NCBI GenBank assembly: GCA_038895395.1
Contig: JAWANJ010000002.1
Coordinates: 1 to 61,598, forward strand
DNA: 61,598 nucleotides
Source of the DNA: DTGL01 sp038895395
GTDB lineage: Archaea; Iainarchaeota; Iainarchaeia; Iainarchaeales; DTGL01
Reading direction: 5' to 3'
Position 1 is the first letter of the stretch, and each line of letters begins with the position of its first letter. A program made the translations under genes and the position numbers. Below the pieces are notes generated by a model, which saw nothing but the letters and a program-made list of their open reading frames with translations, had not been told where the DNA came from and did no database searches. Of the stretch, positions 7,914-17,892 are shown one piece after another.

Positions 7914-10900
7914 CTACTCCTTCATAACTAGTTCAACCTTGCCTGAGCCAACCCTTATTGGTATGCCTACTATTATATTCTCAACTATGCCCTTCAAAGG
8001 TTCAGTTTCACCATAAAGTGCAGCATCAAAGAGATGCTTAACAGTTTCTTCAAAAGCAGCCCTTGCAAATGGAGATGTTTTAAACCTCATTACTCCGGTA
8101 CGTACAGTACCCCTAATCTCACCTGTGTAAGTTAACATGTCTGCAATTAGTAACATGTGCCTTGGATCCACTTTTATATTGTTTTCTTTCAATACTCTTT
8201 GTAGTTCATTTGCGATAGCACTACGACTAGCCTCAATTCCTAAAACTTTTGCAATTTCAACAATATCGTTGGTTGTTGTTCTGTAAGGATCCACCTCAGG
8301 TCTTTTCAAAACAGCTTTTAAGTTTGTGCCTAGCGTTTTTATGATATATTCTCCCTTATCTTCAACAACTATGGTCTTTTCGATTCCCGGAATTCCTTGA
8401 AGTCTTTTTTTCATAAGTTTTAAAATCTCGCTTCTTATTTTCAAATATGAGAGTTTTTGTCCTTCAAAAGATATTATTACTTTATTCTCTCTTTTAAAAG
8501 CTTTTCCTTTTTTCACAGATTCTTTTATTTTCTGTAAGATTGAATCTTTGTCTAGATTTCTCTCTTGAACCCATTCATCAACTAATTCTATTTCAGCAAT
8601 TTCTTTTTCTAGGTTTTCCTTGACTTTCGCAATATCTTGAACTTTAACTTCAATTATATCTCTTGCAAACTCTTCCGCCTTTTTCTTACTCCCCCTAATT
8701 TCTTCGTTTAGGTAAATTGTCATGCTCGAATACTTTGTTTTGCTACGTCCATCAACAACTTCTTCAATTCTCTGTATACCTGAGCCTACGCTAACCTCTG
8801 CTGCCCCAGCATAGTGCTTTGTTCTTAGAGTAAGCTGTGTTCCAGGCTCACCCATTGACTGTGCAGCTATGATTCCAACAGCTTCACACGGTTCAACAAT
8901 TGCTCTTTCATACTCCTCTTTAACTTTTGCAATCAACTCCTTTGAAGCCTCTTCATTAAGCTTCTTTTCAACAATATTTTCCAATATTTCGTTCCAGATC
9001 TTGTCTGGAAGGTCGCCTTTTTCGGGGGCATATTTTTCCCTGACCTTATCAATTGAAAGCTCAGCTTTTGTTGTCTTTTCCTGTTTGCCTGACTTTAGTA
9101 TTTCAGATACAATTTCTTCAACATTTACAGCCTTACCAAGCCTTGTGTTTTTTGGAAACACCCTGTCATCTCCATAAACAAACTGAACTATTTGTTTTGA
9201 ACTTGTTCTAACAGTGCCATCGTATTCAACAAGCAGGTCTTTCAAAGAGTTTGCAAGCCTTCTATACAAATAACCCGAAACCTTCGTACTTACACCAGTG
9301 TCAACCTCTCCTTGTCTACCACCAATTGAGTGGAAAAAGTATTCTTCAGCATCCATGCCATTAAGGAAATTCTGAGTTATAAAACCCCTTGCTTTGATAC
9401 CATGATCTCCTTCCTTTTCAAGAGACAATACTCTATCAAGATATCCGCGTTTTGGTCTACCTTCTCTTACAGAAGCTTGACCCCAAAACCCACTTATGTT
9501 CACAAGATTTATACTTCCTCCTCTAGAACCAGATACTATCATAACTATTGAATTGTATCTGGGGTTTTCAAGTAGTTCTTCTACTTTCTCTTTAAGTATT
9601 AAAGCTTCGATCTTTTGCTTTGCTTCTGAGGCAACTTTCATCATATATAATTCAAAGCTTTCCTCAAAGTTTCTGCCTGGGATAAGTGGCAACGTTTTTT
9701 CCTTATACTTTTTAACTATTTGGTCACCTTTTTGTATACATTCTTTTATAGTATCACTAATCTCTTGTTTTACTCGATTACTTATTTCATACTCTTTCAA
9801 TCCAACACTCATCCCTTTTGTTGTTATAATATCAGCATAAATCCTAGAAAATTTGTCGTAGAATTCCCTTATGACATGCGGTGGATATTTCCTTGCAAGT
9901 GTATCAACAAGGGCACCCCTAATTTCTCCCACGGAATTTTGATCAATAACACCTTTCTCTAAAACACCATCCTTGATTGTTACACAGTAAGGGCAGTCAT
10001 CTCCTTTGCATTTATAAGAAGAATGAACCCTGCTCATTATTTCGCACACTCTTGACTTATAATGCAAATTGAGATCCTTTGGCAAAAGCTGGCTGAATAT
10101 AAGTTTGCCAGAATACTTGTCTCCCCTATCTGGTTTTGGAATTTCTGTTAGGCCCATTTCATAGAAATACTGATAAGCTTTTTCAGCTTCAAATTCTGTG
10201 TTGTCAAGTGTCAGTATAAATCCACCACTTATACCATCTTCTTCAGGAACTATTATTGGACCACCGTGTCTTGGGCTTATTATGTGCTTTTCAGCAAGCA
10301 TGAGCTCTCTTGCTTCTGCTTGACCTTCTGGTGTCTGAGGCACATGCAAGTTCATTTCGTCTCCATCAAAGTCAGCATTATATGGTTTGCATATCACTGG
10401 GTTCATCCTTAATGTTTTTCCAGGTACAATCCTAGCGTAATGACCCATCATAGAAATTCTGTGCAGGGATGGTTGTCTGTTAAAAATTATTATATCTCCA
10501 TTTTGGAGTGTTCTTTCAACAGTATAACCAACATCTATTTCTTTCATTATTTCTTGCTTGTTTTCTTCAATAACCCTTTTTCTTACCCCATCGGGTCTTG
10601 TTACAGATACAACCTTTCCTTCTTCAATAAGAGCTTTTATGTTTGAAATGTTCCAAGACGTAACTGTTTCTTGAACAGTAAGTTCTTCAGCAAGTTCTTC
10701 TGAAACACCAACCTCGTTCATTGAAAGATATGGATCTGGAGTTATAGTTGATCTTGCTGCAAAATTAACACGTTTACCAGTAAGATTGTACCTAAAGCGA
10801 CCTTTTTTGCCTTTGAGTCTATCGCTTAGTGCTTGTAAAGGCCTGCCAGAGCGATGCTTAGTTGGTGAAACACCTGCTGTCTGATTGTCAAAATATGTTG

Positions 10901-11693
10901 TTATATGATACTGAAGTAGGTCCCACAAGTCTTCTATTATCAGTTGAGGTGCTCCAGCTTCAATGTTTTCGCGTAGTCGATCATTTATCCTTATTATTTC
11001 TGCAAGCTTGTGTGTAAGATCATCTTCAGATTTAAGTCCGCTTTCTAGTGTTATTGATGGTCTTATGTTGATGGGAGGTACTGGTAACACAGTAAGAACA
11101 AACCACTCAGGCCTTACATTTTCTGGATTTAAACCAAAATATTTAAGATCCTCGTTTCTTACTTTTTCAAGCCACTCTCTTATTTCTGTTGGGTATATCC
11201 TTTTAAGTGGATTTACATCAAAGAAGAAATTTGTTGGTTTGTCCACAGTTATTTTTATTCTGGCTGCACCGCAATGCGGACACTTTGAAACCTTTTTCGC
11301 TTTAGCCTTGATTTTTTTATATCTCTCTTCCCAATTTTTGAATTCTTTTTCCAAACTTTCAAGAACATCATCAGTTAGAAGCATCCGGCCACACTTGTTA
11401 CAAGTAACTTCAAGTATCTCTTCTATTTTTTTGGCAAATTTCACATGTATAACTGGCCTCACAAGTTCAAGAGAACCGAAATGTCCTGGGCAGTGCTTCA
11501 TTGTTTGGCCACATGTTTTACATCTTAAACCGGGATTTATTACACCTAAATGTGGATCCATTAGGCCTTCTTCCATCGGGTAACCGTCTTTATCATACGT
11601 TTCAGCAGTTTTGATCTCTATAGCACTCATTTTTCTTATAATTTCTGGGCTAAGAACCTTGAAATCAATAGAACCAATCTTTTTGTAGAGCAT
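7914..11693 (-). CDS. rpoA: DNA-directed RNA polymerase subunit A, single-chain (A' and A'' joined)
   Basis: This is the largest RNA polymerase subunit, homologous to bacterial beta-prime and eukaryal Rpb1. In most archaea it is encoded as separate A' and A'' genes; here both parts are one continuous product of about 1259 residues. Seen in order are an N-terminal zinc site (CKTCGQTMKHCPGHFG, then CNKCG and CPHCG), the Mg-binding NADFDGDEMNLH near residue 445, the bridge/trigger region with PGTQLTLRTKHYAGAAEV, and the C-terminal PFARAAFEETVKHLFDAA. No intein and no internal restart is visible. The frame is open from a GTG inside the GGTGG ribosome site; the ATG at 11693 fits that site better. 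It follows rpoB' by 15 bases. Confidence 0.96.
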   Translation of the reverse strand: MLYKKIGSIDFKVLSPEIIRKMSAIEIKTAETYDKDGYPMEEGLMDPHLGVINPGLRCKTCGQTMKHCPGHFGSLELVRPVIHVKFAKKIEEILEVTCNKCGRMLLTDDVLESLEKEFKNWEERYKKIKAKAKKVSKCPHCGAARIKITVDKPTNFFFDVNPLKRIYPTEIREWLEKVRNEDLKYFGLNPENVRPEWFVLTVLPVPPINIRPSITLESGLKSEDDLTHKLAEIIRINDRLRENIEAGAPQLIIEDLWDLLQYHITTYFDNQTAGVSPTKHRSGRPLQALSDRLKGKKGRFRYNLTGKRVNFAARSTITPDPYLSMNEVGVSEELAEELTVQETVTSWNISNIKALIEEGKVVSVTRPDGVRKRVIEENKQEIMKEIDVGYTVERTLQNGDIIIFNRQPSLHRISMMGHYARIVPGKTLRMNPVICKPYNADFDGDEMNLHVPQTPEGQAEARELMLAEKHIISPRHGGPIIVPEEDGISGGFILTLDNTEFEAEKAYQYFYEMGLTEIPKPDRGDKYSGKLIFSQLLPKDLNLHYKSRVCEIMSRVHSSYKCKGDDCPYCVTIKDGVLEKGVIDQNSVGEIRGALVDTLARKYPPHVIREFYDKFSRIYADIITTKGMSVGLKEYEISNRVKQEISDTIKECIQKGDQIVKKYKEKTLPLIPGRNFEESFELYMMKVASEAKQKIEALILKEKVEELLENPRYNSIVMIVSGSRGGSINLVNISGFWGQASVREGRPKRGYLDRVLSLEKEGDHGIKARGFITQNFLNGMDAEEYFFHSIGGRQGEVDTGVSTKVSGYLYRRLANSLKDLLVEYDGTVRTSSKQIVQFVYGDDRVFPKNTRLGKAVNVEEIVSEILKSGKQEKTTKAELSIDKVREKYAPEKGDLPDKIWNEILENIVEKKLNEEASKELIAKVKEEYERAIVEPCEAVGIIAAQSMGEPGTQLTLRTKHYAGAAEVSVGSGIQRIEEVVDGRSKTKYSSMTIYLNEEIRGSKKKAEEFARDIIEVKVQDIAKVKENLEKEIAEIELVDEWVQERNLDKDSILQKIKESVKKGKAFKRENKVIISFEGQKLSYLKIRSEILKLMKKRLQGIPGIEKTIVVEDKGEYIIKTLGTNLKAVLKRPEVDPYRTTTNDIVEIAKVLGIEASRSAIANELQRVLKENNIKVDPRHMLLIADMLTYTGEIRGTVRTGVMRFKTSPFARAAFEETVKHLFDAALYGETEPLKGIVENIIVGIPIRVGSGKVELVMKE

Positions 11694-11708
11694 CATAACC
11701 ACCTAAAG

Positions 11709-13526
11709 TCATGCTTTGTTTACCAGATTTAACTTTGGATAAATACCAAGAGCTTTCAATTCATCAAGCATAAGCTTAAACGCATAACTCATTTCTACAG
11801 CATAAACCTTCGAATTCTTACATATCGGGCAATATTTCTTGTTTCTAATACGATCATTCACGGCTATTATACCACATTTTTCGCAAACATATTCAGTTAC
11901 CTTGTCAGAATCTTCCACTATCTTCTCTTGAAGCAACATACTTGCCCCATGTCCAATTAGAGTTTCTCCCTCCATTTCACCAAATCTTAGGCCACCTTCC
12001 TTTTCTTTACCTTCGGTTGGCTGTCTTGTGAGTATCTGCACAGGTCCTCTTGACCTTGCTTGCATCTTATGAGCTACAAGATGGTATAGTCGCCTATATG
12101 CAATCACACCAGTAAATATCCTACCTTCAATTCTTTCTCCACTTATGCCATCATAAAAGGTTTCCATTCCACTTGGGCTTAGGCCATTTTCTATCAGTAT
12201 TTTTTCTATTTCGTCTTGTTCTATATCATTGAAAGGTGTTCCGTCCATTATTTCAGCCTTCATACACCCAGCTTTACCTGCAAGCATCTCAAGCAGGTGT
12301 CCAATAGTCATCCTGCTTGGTATTGAGTGTGGATTTAGTATCAAGTCTGGTTTTATGCCTTGTGGTGTAAAAGGCATATCCTCTTCAGGAACTATGGCTC
12401 CAACAACACCTTTTTGACCATGCCTAGAAGCAAATTTGTCTCCAACCTCGGGGATTCTTTCTGATCGGACTTTTACCTTTGCCAGTATATCTCCTTGTGG
12501 ACCTTCAGTGAGAAATACGCTGTCAACGTAGCCACTCATATTTTTTCTTATACCAACAGAGGCTTCTCTGCGACGTTCTTTAACAACACCAAACTCTGCA
12601 ATTTCTTCTAAGAACCTCGGTGGTGATGTCTTACCAATTACAACTTGTTTTTCCCCAACAAACGCCTCTACTTCTGCTAAACCGTCTTCACCAAGAGCCT
12701 TATATGCCTCAGCACCCTGATATCCAACAATATCCTCGGTCGGTATTTCGAATTTATCTCTTTGACCGCCAGGATAACGCGTTTGAGTTGATTCATAGGT
12801 TCTAAAATAGGATGATCTACCTAAACATCTGTCAATAGCACCTTTGTTTATCACAACCGCATCCAACATGTTAAATCCATAGTATGGCATTATAGCAACC
12901 ACAAAGTTTTGTACCTGTGGTCTTTCACTTACCTTCAAAAGGTCCATAATTCTCGTTTTCACTATGGCTTTTTGAGGATAATGCAAAAGGAAACCTTCAG
13001 TATCTGTTCTGATCTTTATATTAGCCTGTCCAAAGCCTATTGCTTGTTTAAACATCTTTGCACCATGCAAAGCTTTTCCACTTAAGTTATGGCTTACAAA
13101 TGGGATCATACCGGTTATTATACTAAGGATACCAACAGGGTTTATTTCAAGGTGTGTATGCTCTGGTGTCAAATCTTCAATCTTCTCTGCAACTAAAGCA
13201 TTTTGTTCTTCTTCAGCGTCCAGATACTCTATTACTCCTTCCTTTACAAGGTCTTCCCATTTTAGTATGCCTTTCTTAACTTTTTCGATATGTTCTTCAG
13301 TGAGCTTTGGTTTTCCATTTTCAACAACAATTAGAGGTCTTTGAACTCGGCCAGCATCACTGCTTATGGTGATCTCATTAGTATACTTATTGTATGAAAA
13401 GTTTACACCTGGTGATATGATTCCACTTCGTCTTGCCTTTAAAAGCTCTTTAATGAGTTTTTCAGGTTCTTGGTGAAAGCCAATTAGTTTTCCATTAATA
13501 TAAACCTTTGTTCTCATGTCTACCAT
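11709..13526 (-). CDS. rpoB1: DNA-directed RNA polymerase subunit B' (C-terminal part of RpoB)
   Basis: This is the C-terminal part of the second-largest subunit. The product of about 605 residues carries GYNMLDA-like GFNMLDAVVINKGAID, the catalytic-site region KFASRHGQKGVVG, and a C-terminal zinc site (CEKCG then CPICK). It starts at the conventional archaeal B''/B' split point. Three ATGs lie close together (13535, 13526, 13517); 13526 has the best placed GAGATGA site, but this is not certain. It lies 14 bases after rpoB''. Confidence 0.94.
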   Translation of the reverse strand: MVDMRTKVYINGKLIGFHQEPEKLIKELLKARRSGIISPGVNFSYNKYTNEITISSDAGRVQRPLIVVENGKPKLTEEHIEKVKKGILKWEDLVKEGVIEYLDAEEEQNALVAEKIEDLTPEHTHLEINPVGILSIITGMIPFVSHNLSGKALHGAKMFKQAIGFGQANIKIRTDTEGFLLHYPQKAIVKTRIMDLLKVSERPQVQNFVVAIMPYYGFNMLDAVVINKGAIDRCLGRSSYFRTYESTQTRYPGGQRDKFEIPTEDIVGYQGAEAYKALGEDGLAEVEAFVGEKQVVIGKTSPPRFLEEIAEFGVVKERRREASVGIRKNMSGYVDSVFLTEGPQGDILAKVKVRSERIPEVGDKFASRHGQKGVVGAIVPEEDMPFTPQGIKPDLILNPHSIPSRMTIGHLLEMLAGKAGCMKAEIMDGTPFNDIEQDEIEKILIENGLSPSGMETFYDGISGERIEGRIFTGVIAYRRLYHLVAHKMQARSRGPVQILTRQPTEGKEKEGGLRFGEMEGETLIGHGASMLLQEKIVEDSDKVTEYVCEKCGIIAVNDRIRNKKYCPICKNSKVYAVEMSYAFKLMLDELKALGIYPKLNLVNKA

Positions 13527-13540
13527 AAAAATCATCTCTC

Positions 13541-15007
13541 TTAGAGCTTAACCCCCATTTCTTTTAGCAACTTTTCAATTGTTTGCGTTTCTTCATCAGT
13601 TGTAACATTAACTAAAAGAGCAAGGTTCTTTACAAGACCACATTGTGGGCCATCGGGTGTTTCAATAGGGCAAAATCTTCCCCAATGCGTACCATGAACA
13701 TCTCGAGCTTCATAAAGCTCTCTATTTTTGTTTAGAGGGCTTTTTACCTTTCTTATGTCAGTGAGAGGGCTCAAATAATTTACTCTATCCATAAATTTAC
13801 TTACGCCCGTGGTTCTACCAATCCAGTTACCAGTTGCCATGGCAAATCTAATCCTTTCAGTTATCGCATCTGGTCTGACAATAGTATTTATGTTAAGTTT
13901 TCTCCTTCTGGTAACAGTACGATCAATCTGGAATTTAAGGTCTTTAACAAAGTACTTAAATGCGTATCTAAACAAATGCTCCATAAGTTTTCCTGATAAC
14001 TCAAGACGTTTGTTGGCATAGTGGTCTTTGTCGTCTTCCAAGCGCAAATTATAAGCGCTTTCAATTGCTTTTGAAGCCATCATTCCTAGATAAAATGCTT
14101 TTGCCAGCCTATCTGCTTTGCTTTGCCCAATGTGAGGCAACAAAAAGCCATCTATGACCTCTTGTGCTCTTCTGAGCCTATAGTCCAATATTTGTCCAGG
14201 TGCAACGCTTTTTCCAATTTTGTCAAGTGCCTCTTTTTCATCCATTTTTTCTGTGTTTTCCCAATTGAGCAAAATATCATTTTCAACTTCTTGCTCTCCA
14301 AAGGTAAAAACAGACTTAATCTCTTTAAATGTATCAAGCCCTAATGCCTTAAGCAAGGTAAAAAGTTTTAGTTTTTTTGGAGAGCTTGGAAAAGTTACGT
14401 AAAGCATTCCATTAGCCTTTCTAGTTATTCTAACACGCCCCTTAAAAGCACCACTGGTGCTTATTACTTCGACAGTAACATCCCCAGCAGCTGTTTTTTC
14501 AGATACCATAACCCTATCAGAGCAAAGTACTTCCTGTGTCATAAGCGCCTTTTCAGAACCATTTATTATAAAGTAACCTCCAAAATCATACGGATCCTCA
14601 CCAGCTTCTATTAGCTCTTCCTCGCTTTTTCCATAAAGCCAGCATTTTTTGGACTTGAGAAGTATGGGCAAATCACCTATATAAACAGTTCTAGAGTCTT
14701 GTTCTATATCACGCCTAAAAAGCTTCATTTCAACATAAATTGGCCCAGCATAAGTCATATTTCTTAAACGTGCTTCCATTGGTAAAAACTCGCCCCTTGG
14801 TGATCCATCAGCTTCAATTATTCTTGGTTTGAGAACCTGAATGTTGCCAAGTTCTACGCGCACTTCTTCAATTTTTGGTACTATTACTTGATTTTCTTTT
14901 ACTATTTCATCTAACTTTTCATCTACAAACTGGTTAAAACTTTGGATTTCTAATTCAGCTATGCTTTTATTCCTAAAATAGGCTTCTATGAGAGGCCAAG
15001 TATCCAT
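13541..15007 (-). CDS. rpoB2: DNA-directed RNA polymerase subunit B'' (N-terminal part of RpoB)
   Basis: This is the N-terminal part of the second-largest subunit, about 488 residues. Visible landmarks are the opening MDTWPLIEAYFRNKS, GGYFIINGSEKALMTQE, RRKLNINTIVRPDAI and the C-terminal HGTHWGRFCPIETPDGPQCG, which in unsplit RpoB lies just before the B' start. The open frame begins at a GTG that is inside the GGTGAG ribosome site, so the ATG at 15007 is chosen. It lies 21 bases after rpoH. Confidence 0.95.
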   Translation of the reverse strand: MDTWPLIEAYFRNKSIAELEIQSFNQFVDEKLDEIVKENQVIVPKIEEVRVELGNIQVLKPRIIEADGSPRGEFLPMEARLRNMTYAGPIYVEMKLFRRDIEQDSRTVYIGDLPILLKSKKCWLYGKSEEELIEAGEDPYDFGGYFIINGSEKALMTQEVLCSDRVMVSEKTAAGDVTVEVISTSGAFKGRVRITRKANGMLYVTFPSSPKKLKLFTLLKALGLDTFKEIKSVFTFGEQEVENDILLNWENTEKMDEKEALDKIGKSVAPGQILDYRLRRAQEVIDGFLLPHIGQSKADRLAKAFYLGMMASKAIESAYNLRLEDDKDHYANKRLELSGKLMEHLFRYAFKYFVKDLKFQIDRTVTRRRKLNINTIVRPDAITERIRFAMATGNWIGRTTGVSKFMDRVNYLSPLTDIRKVKSPLNKNRELYEARDVHGTHWGRFCPIETPDGPQCGLVKNLALLVNVTTDEETQTIEKLLKEMGVKL

Positions 15008-15028
15008 ACGGCTCACCAGGACAATAAA

Positions 15029-15253
15029 CTATCTTACTACCCTATAATAGTAACTTTTGCCAGCTATGGGCGAATCACGCTCTATTTCAATTATATCCCC
15101 TATTTTGGCCTTTAGCTTCTTAACCATTGGATCTGAAAGAAGTATCGTAGGTAGCTCATCCTTAGTTGCATGAAATTTCTTTAAAATTTCTTCTTCTCTT
15201 TCTTTTGGTACAATTGAATGCTTTGGCACAAGAAAATGTCTTTTCTCTTCCAC
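15029..15253 (-). CDS. rpoH: DNA-directed RNA polymerase subunit H
   Basis: RpoH is the archaeal counterpart of the Rpb5 C-terminal domain. The core is clear: FLVPKHSIVPKEREEEILKKF, LPTILLSDPMVKKLKAKIGDI and SYYYRVVR at the end. There is no ATG. Candidate starts are TTG 15286 (85 residues) and GTG 15253 (74 residues); the second is preceded by GGGCGAT at good distance and gives the usual family N-terminus, so it is chosen. It is the first gene of the RNA polymerase operon, with a TATA-like element about 100 bases upstream. Confidence 0.9.
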   Translation of the reverse strand: MEEKRHFLVPKHSIVPKEREEEILKKFHATKDELPTILLSDPMVKKLKAKIGDIIEIERDSPIAGKSYYYRVVR

Positions 15254-15348
15254 AATATCGCCCAAATTTTCAGAATTTTTTACCAAAAATCGGCCAAACC
15301 CACAGCTAACAAAAACACTTTTTTTGTTCTAAAATTTTATATTGAGAA

Positions 15349-15362
15349 AGCATTTTAAATAT
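15349..15362 (-). promoter_or_regulatory. probable TATA box of the RNA polymerase operon
   Basis: On the minus strand this reads AATATTTAAAATGC. It is the best TATA match in the 195-base gap between rpoH and the small upstream gene and would start the rpoH-rpoB-rpoA transcript near 15325. The rest of the gap is AT-rich with nothing else recognisable. Confidence 0.5.
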
Positions 15363-15447
15363 TATCTCATACACGCAACCAACACCAAATGTCAGAATCT
15401 AAGGTCATTTAACAATATTTAATATTTTTCACAACTTTTTCTGAAGC

Positions 15448-15645
15448 TCACTTCTTAAAGCGGTTTTCTCTGCGTTCCTTTTCCCAAACCTCTTTGAACT
15501 CCGCTAAGTCCTGGTCGTCAAAGCCCAGCGATCTAAGTTTCTCTTCATGATCTTCAAATGTCATATTCTCATAATTCTTTCTCCAAATTTTCATTTCTTC
15601 TGTGTCAGGAAGAGGCCTACCTTCTCTCAGTCTTCCAATAGCCAT
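15448..15645 (-). CDS. small charged protein of unknown function
   Basis: A 65-residue highly charged protein starting MAIGRLREGRPLPDTEEM and ending KERRENRFKK, predicted helical, with no membrane segment. The open frame extends 15 codons further upstream as a hydrophobic stretch, but those codons lie in AT-rich intergenic DNA, so the ATG at 15645 is preferred. It is 68 bases downstream of cdc48 on the same strand and could be cotranscribed. I do not recognise the family. Confidence 0.65.
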   Translation of the reverse strand: MAIGRLREGRPLPDTEEMKIWRKNYENMTFEDHEEKLRSLGFDDQDLAEFKEVWEKERRENRFKK

Positions 15646-15713
15646 GCAAAATAAAAAAAGCAAAAAGTTATTAAAAATTATCTCAAGCAAGTTGTTTTAA
15701 GTTGTTTTTTTAC

Positions 15714-17882
15714 TTATGTTGCACCCTTTTGGAATTGATTTTCCGTTGCAGATCCTTTTGACTCCTTTATCTTTGCCAGTGCACTTTTGAAGTGCTCCTT
15801 TTTGACTATGATGTCCTGCTGATTTTTTTGTACAGCCTCTCTTATGGCTTCCATTCCGGCCTCTCGGCATACTGCTGCGATGTCAGCACCACTGAATTCT
15901 TCAGTTTCTGCTGCAAGTTCTTTTATGGAAACATCCTTTGCTAAAGGCATGTTTCTGGTGTGGACTTTAAATATTTCAATCCTTTCTTTTTCATTGGGCA
16001 TGGGTATCTCAATATGTACATCTATACGTCCCGGCCTTAATAGAGCCTTGTCAATCAGATCAGGTCTGTTAGTTGCTGCAATAACAACAACCTTTTCAAG
16101 TTCTTCAATGCCATCAAGCTCTGTGAGAAGTTGGTTTATCACACGTTCAGTTGCATCAGTCATGCTCGCGCCTCTCACTTGACTTATTGCATCAAATTCA
16201 TCAAAGAATATAATGGATGGTGCAACTTGCCTTGCTTTTTTAAATATCTTTCTAACGTTGCGCTCGCTTTCTCCAACCCACTTACTTATTAGCTCAGGCC
16301 CTTTTATTGCAATGAAGTTTGCCTCGCTTTCAGTGGCCACTGCCTTAGCTAACAATGTTTTTCCACAACCCGGAGGTCCATAAAGCAGTATTCCTTTTGC
16401 TGGTTTTATGCCAGCCTTCTTAAATAGGTCTGGTTTCTTAAGTGGCCATTCGATTATCTCTCGTAACCTGTTTTTTACACTTTCAAGCCCACCTATGTCA
16501 CTCCATTTTACGTTTGGTTTCTGTATCATGACCTCGCGCATAGCACTTGGCTCTATTTTCTTATATGCTTCAATAAAATCGCGCATTTTCACCTCCATTT
16601 TTTCTAAAATTTCAGTTGGTACGCGCTCCTCATATTTCTTAAGCTCAGGAATGTATTTTCTCAAAGCTTTCATTGCAGCTTCTTTACACAGTATTTCTAG
16701 GTCAGCACCCGTATATCCTATAGTGATTTCAGCAAGCTTTTCTAGGTCAACATCTTTAGCAAGAGGCATACCCCTAGTGTGAATCTGTAGTATTTCTTTT
16801 CTAGCCTTTTGATCAGGTACATTAATTGCGATTTCTCTATCAAATCTTCCAGGCCTACGCAGTGCTTCATCTATAGCATCTGGTCTGTTAGTTGCAGCTA
16901 TTACAACAACATTGCCCCTTGATTTTAAACCATCCATCAATGTAAGCAACTGTGCAACTACGCGCCTTTCAACTTCTCCAGTAACTTCTTCCCTTTTTGG
17001 TGCAATCGCATCAATCTCATCAATGAATATTATGCTTGGTGCGTTCTTTTCTGCTTCTTCAAATATATCTCTTAGGCGTTTTTCACTTTCTCCGTACCAT
17101 TTGCTCATTACTTCAGGTCCATTTATTGCGTAAAAGTTTGCTTCGCTTTCATTTGCAACTGCTTTCGCTAGCAGAGTTTTTCCACATCCGGGGGGCCCAG
17201 TTAAAAGCACACCTTTTGGTGCACTTATTCCTAGGCGCTCAAAAACTTCAGGGTGTTTCATTGGCAATTCAACCATTTCTCTAATCATTGATATCTCTTC
17301 CTTAAGTCCACCTATGTTTTCATAAGTTATGGCTGGTATTTTCATAGCTTCAGCTTTAACCCTTTTTTCAGATACAATTAGTTTTGTGTTTGGAGTTATC
17401 TTTGCAAATCCTTTGGGCTGTAAATTGGTGACTATGTAGTGAAGGGTTGTGCCCATCACATCTATGGCTAACATCGCGTTTTTCATTACAGCTCTTTCTA
17501 AAAGCTTCTCATGAAAGTAATGTGTTGGGTTTCCAGAAAAACGAACTTCTTCTAATGGTGCAATTGTTACACTTTTAGCCTCCTCTAATTCAACTTTTTT
17601 TACTATGACTTTATCACCTACGGAGACCTTTGCATTGCGCCTCAATACATTATCCATTCTTATTATTTCTTTTTCCTCAGCGTCGTTGTGTGATCTCCAA
17701 ACAATGGCCAGCGCATCTTCATTACCTTTAATTAGTATTGCATCACCCGCTACTAATCCAAGCGAATTCATAGCAGTAGTGCTAAGCCTAGCAATACCAC
17801 GGCCAACATCCATCTTGTATGCTTCTCCAACTATGAGTTCCAATTCATTGCTTTTATCTTGGCTTTTTTCTTTTTTAACCAT
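15714..17882 (-). CDS. cdc48: Cdc48/VCP-type AAA+ ATPase
   Basis: This double-ring unfoldase feeds proteins to the proteasome and disassembles complexes. The product is about 722 residues: an N-terminal double-psi barrel domain (to about residue 185) opening with VGEAYKMDVGRGIARL, then D1 with Walker A GPPGCGKTLLAKAV and Walker B IIFIDEIDAI, and D2 with a second GPPGCGKTLLAKAV and IIFFDEFDAI; both have arginine-finger regions (RRPGRFDREI, LRPGRIDVHI). Start ATG 17882 follows a GGTGAT site; two earlier in-frame codons overlap it. It is 10 bases after an Hsp20 gene, forming a proteostasis operon. Confidence 0.97.
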   Translation of the reverse strand: MVKKEKSQDKSNELELIVGEAYKMDVGRGIARLSTTAMNSLGLVAGDAILIKGNEDALAIVWRSHNDAEEKEIIRMDNVLRRNAKVSVGDKVIVKKVELEEAKSVTIAPLEEVRFSGNPTHYFHEKLLERAVMKNAMLAIDVMGTTLHYIVTNLQPKGFAKITPNTKLIVSEKRVKAEAMKIPAITYENIGGLKEEISMIREMVELPMKHPEVFERLGISAPKGVLLTGPPGCGKTLLAKAVANESEANFYAINGPEVMSKWYGESEKRLRDIFEEAEKNAPSIIFIDEIDAIAPKREEVTGEVERRVVAQLLTLMDGLKSRGNVVVIAATNRPDAIDEALRRPGRFDREIAINVPDQKARKEILQIHTRGMPLAKDVDLEKLAEITIGYTGADLEILCKEAAMKALRKYIPELKKYEERVPTEILEKMEVKMRDFIEAYKKIEPSAMREVMIQKPNVKWSDIGGLESVKNRLREIIEWPLKKPDLFKKAGIKPAKGILLYGPPGCGKTLLAKAVATESEANFIAIKGPELISKWVGESERNVRKIFKKARQVAPSIIFFDEFDAISQVRGASMTDATERVINQLLTELDGIEELEKVVVIAATNRPDLIDKALLRPGRIDVHIEIPMPNEKERIEIFKVHTRNMPLAKDVSIKELAAETEEFSGADIAAVCREAGMEAIREAVQKNQQDIIVKKEHFKSALAKIKESKGSATENQFQKGAT

Positions 17883-17892
17883 AGGCATCACC

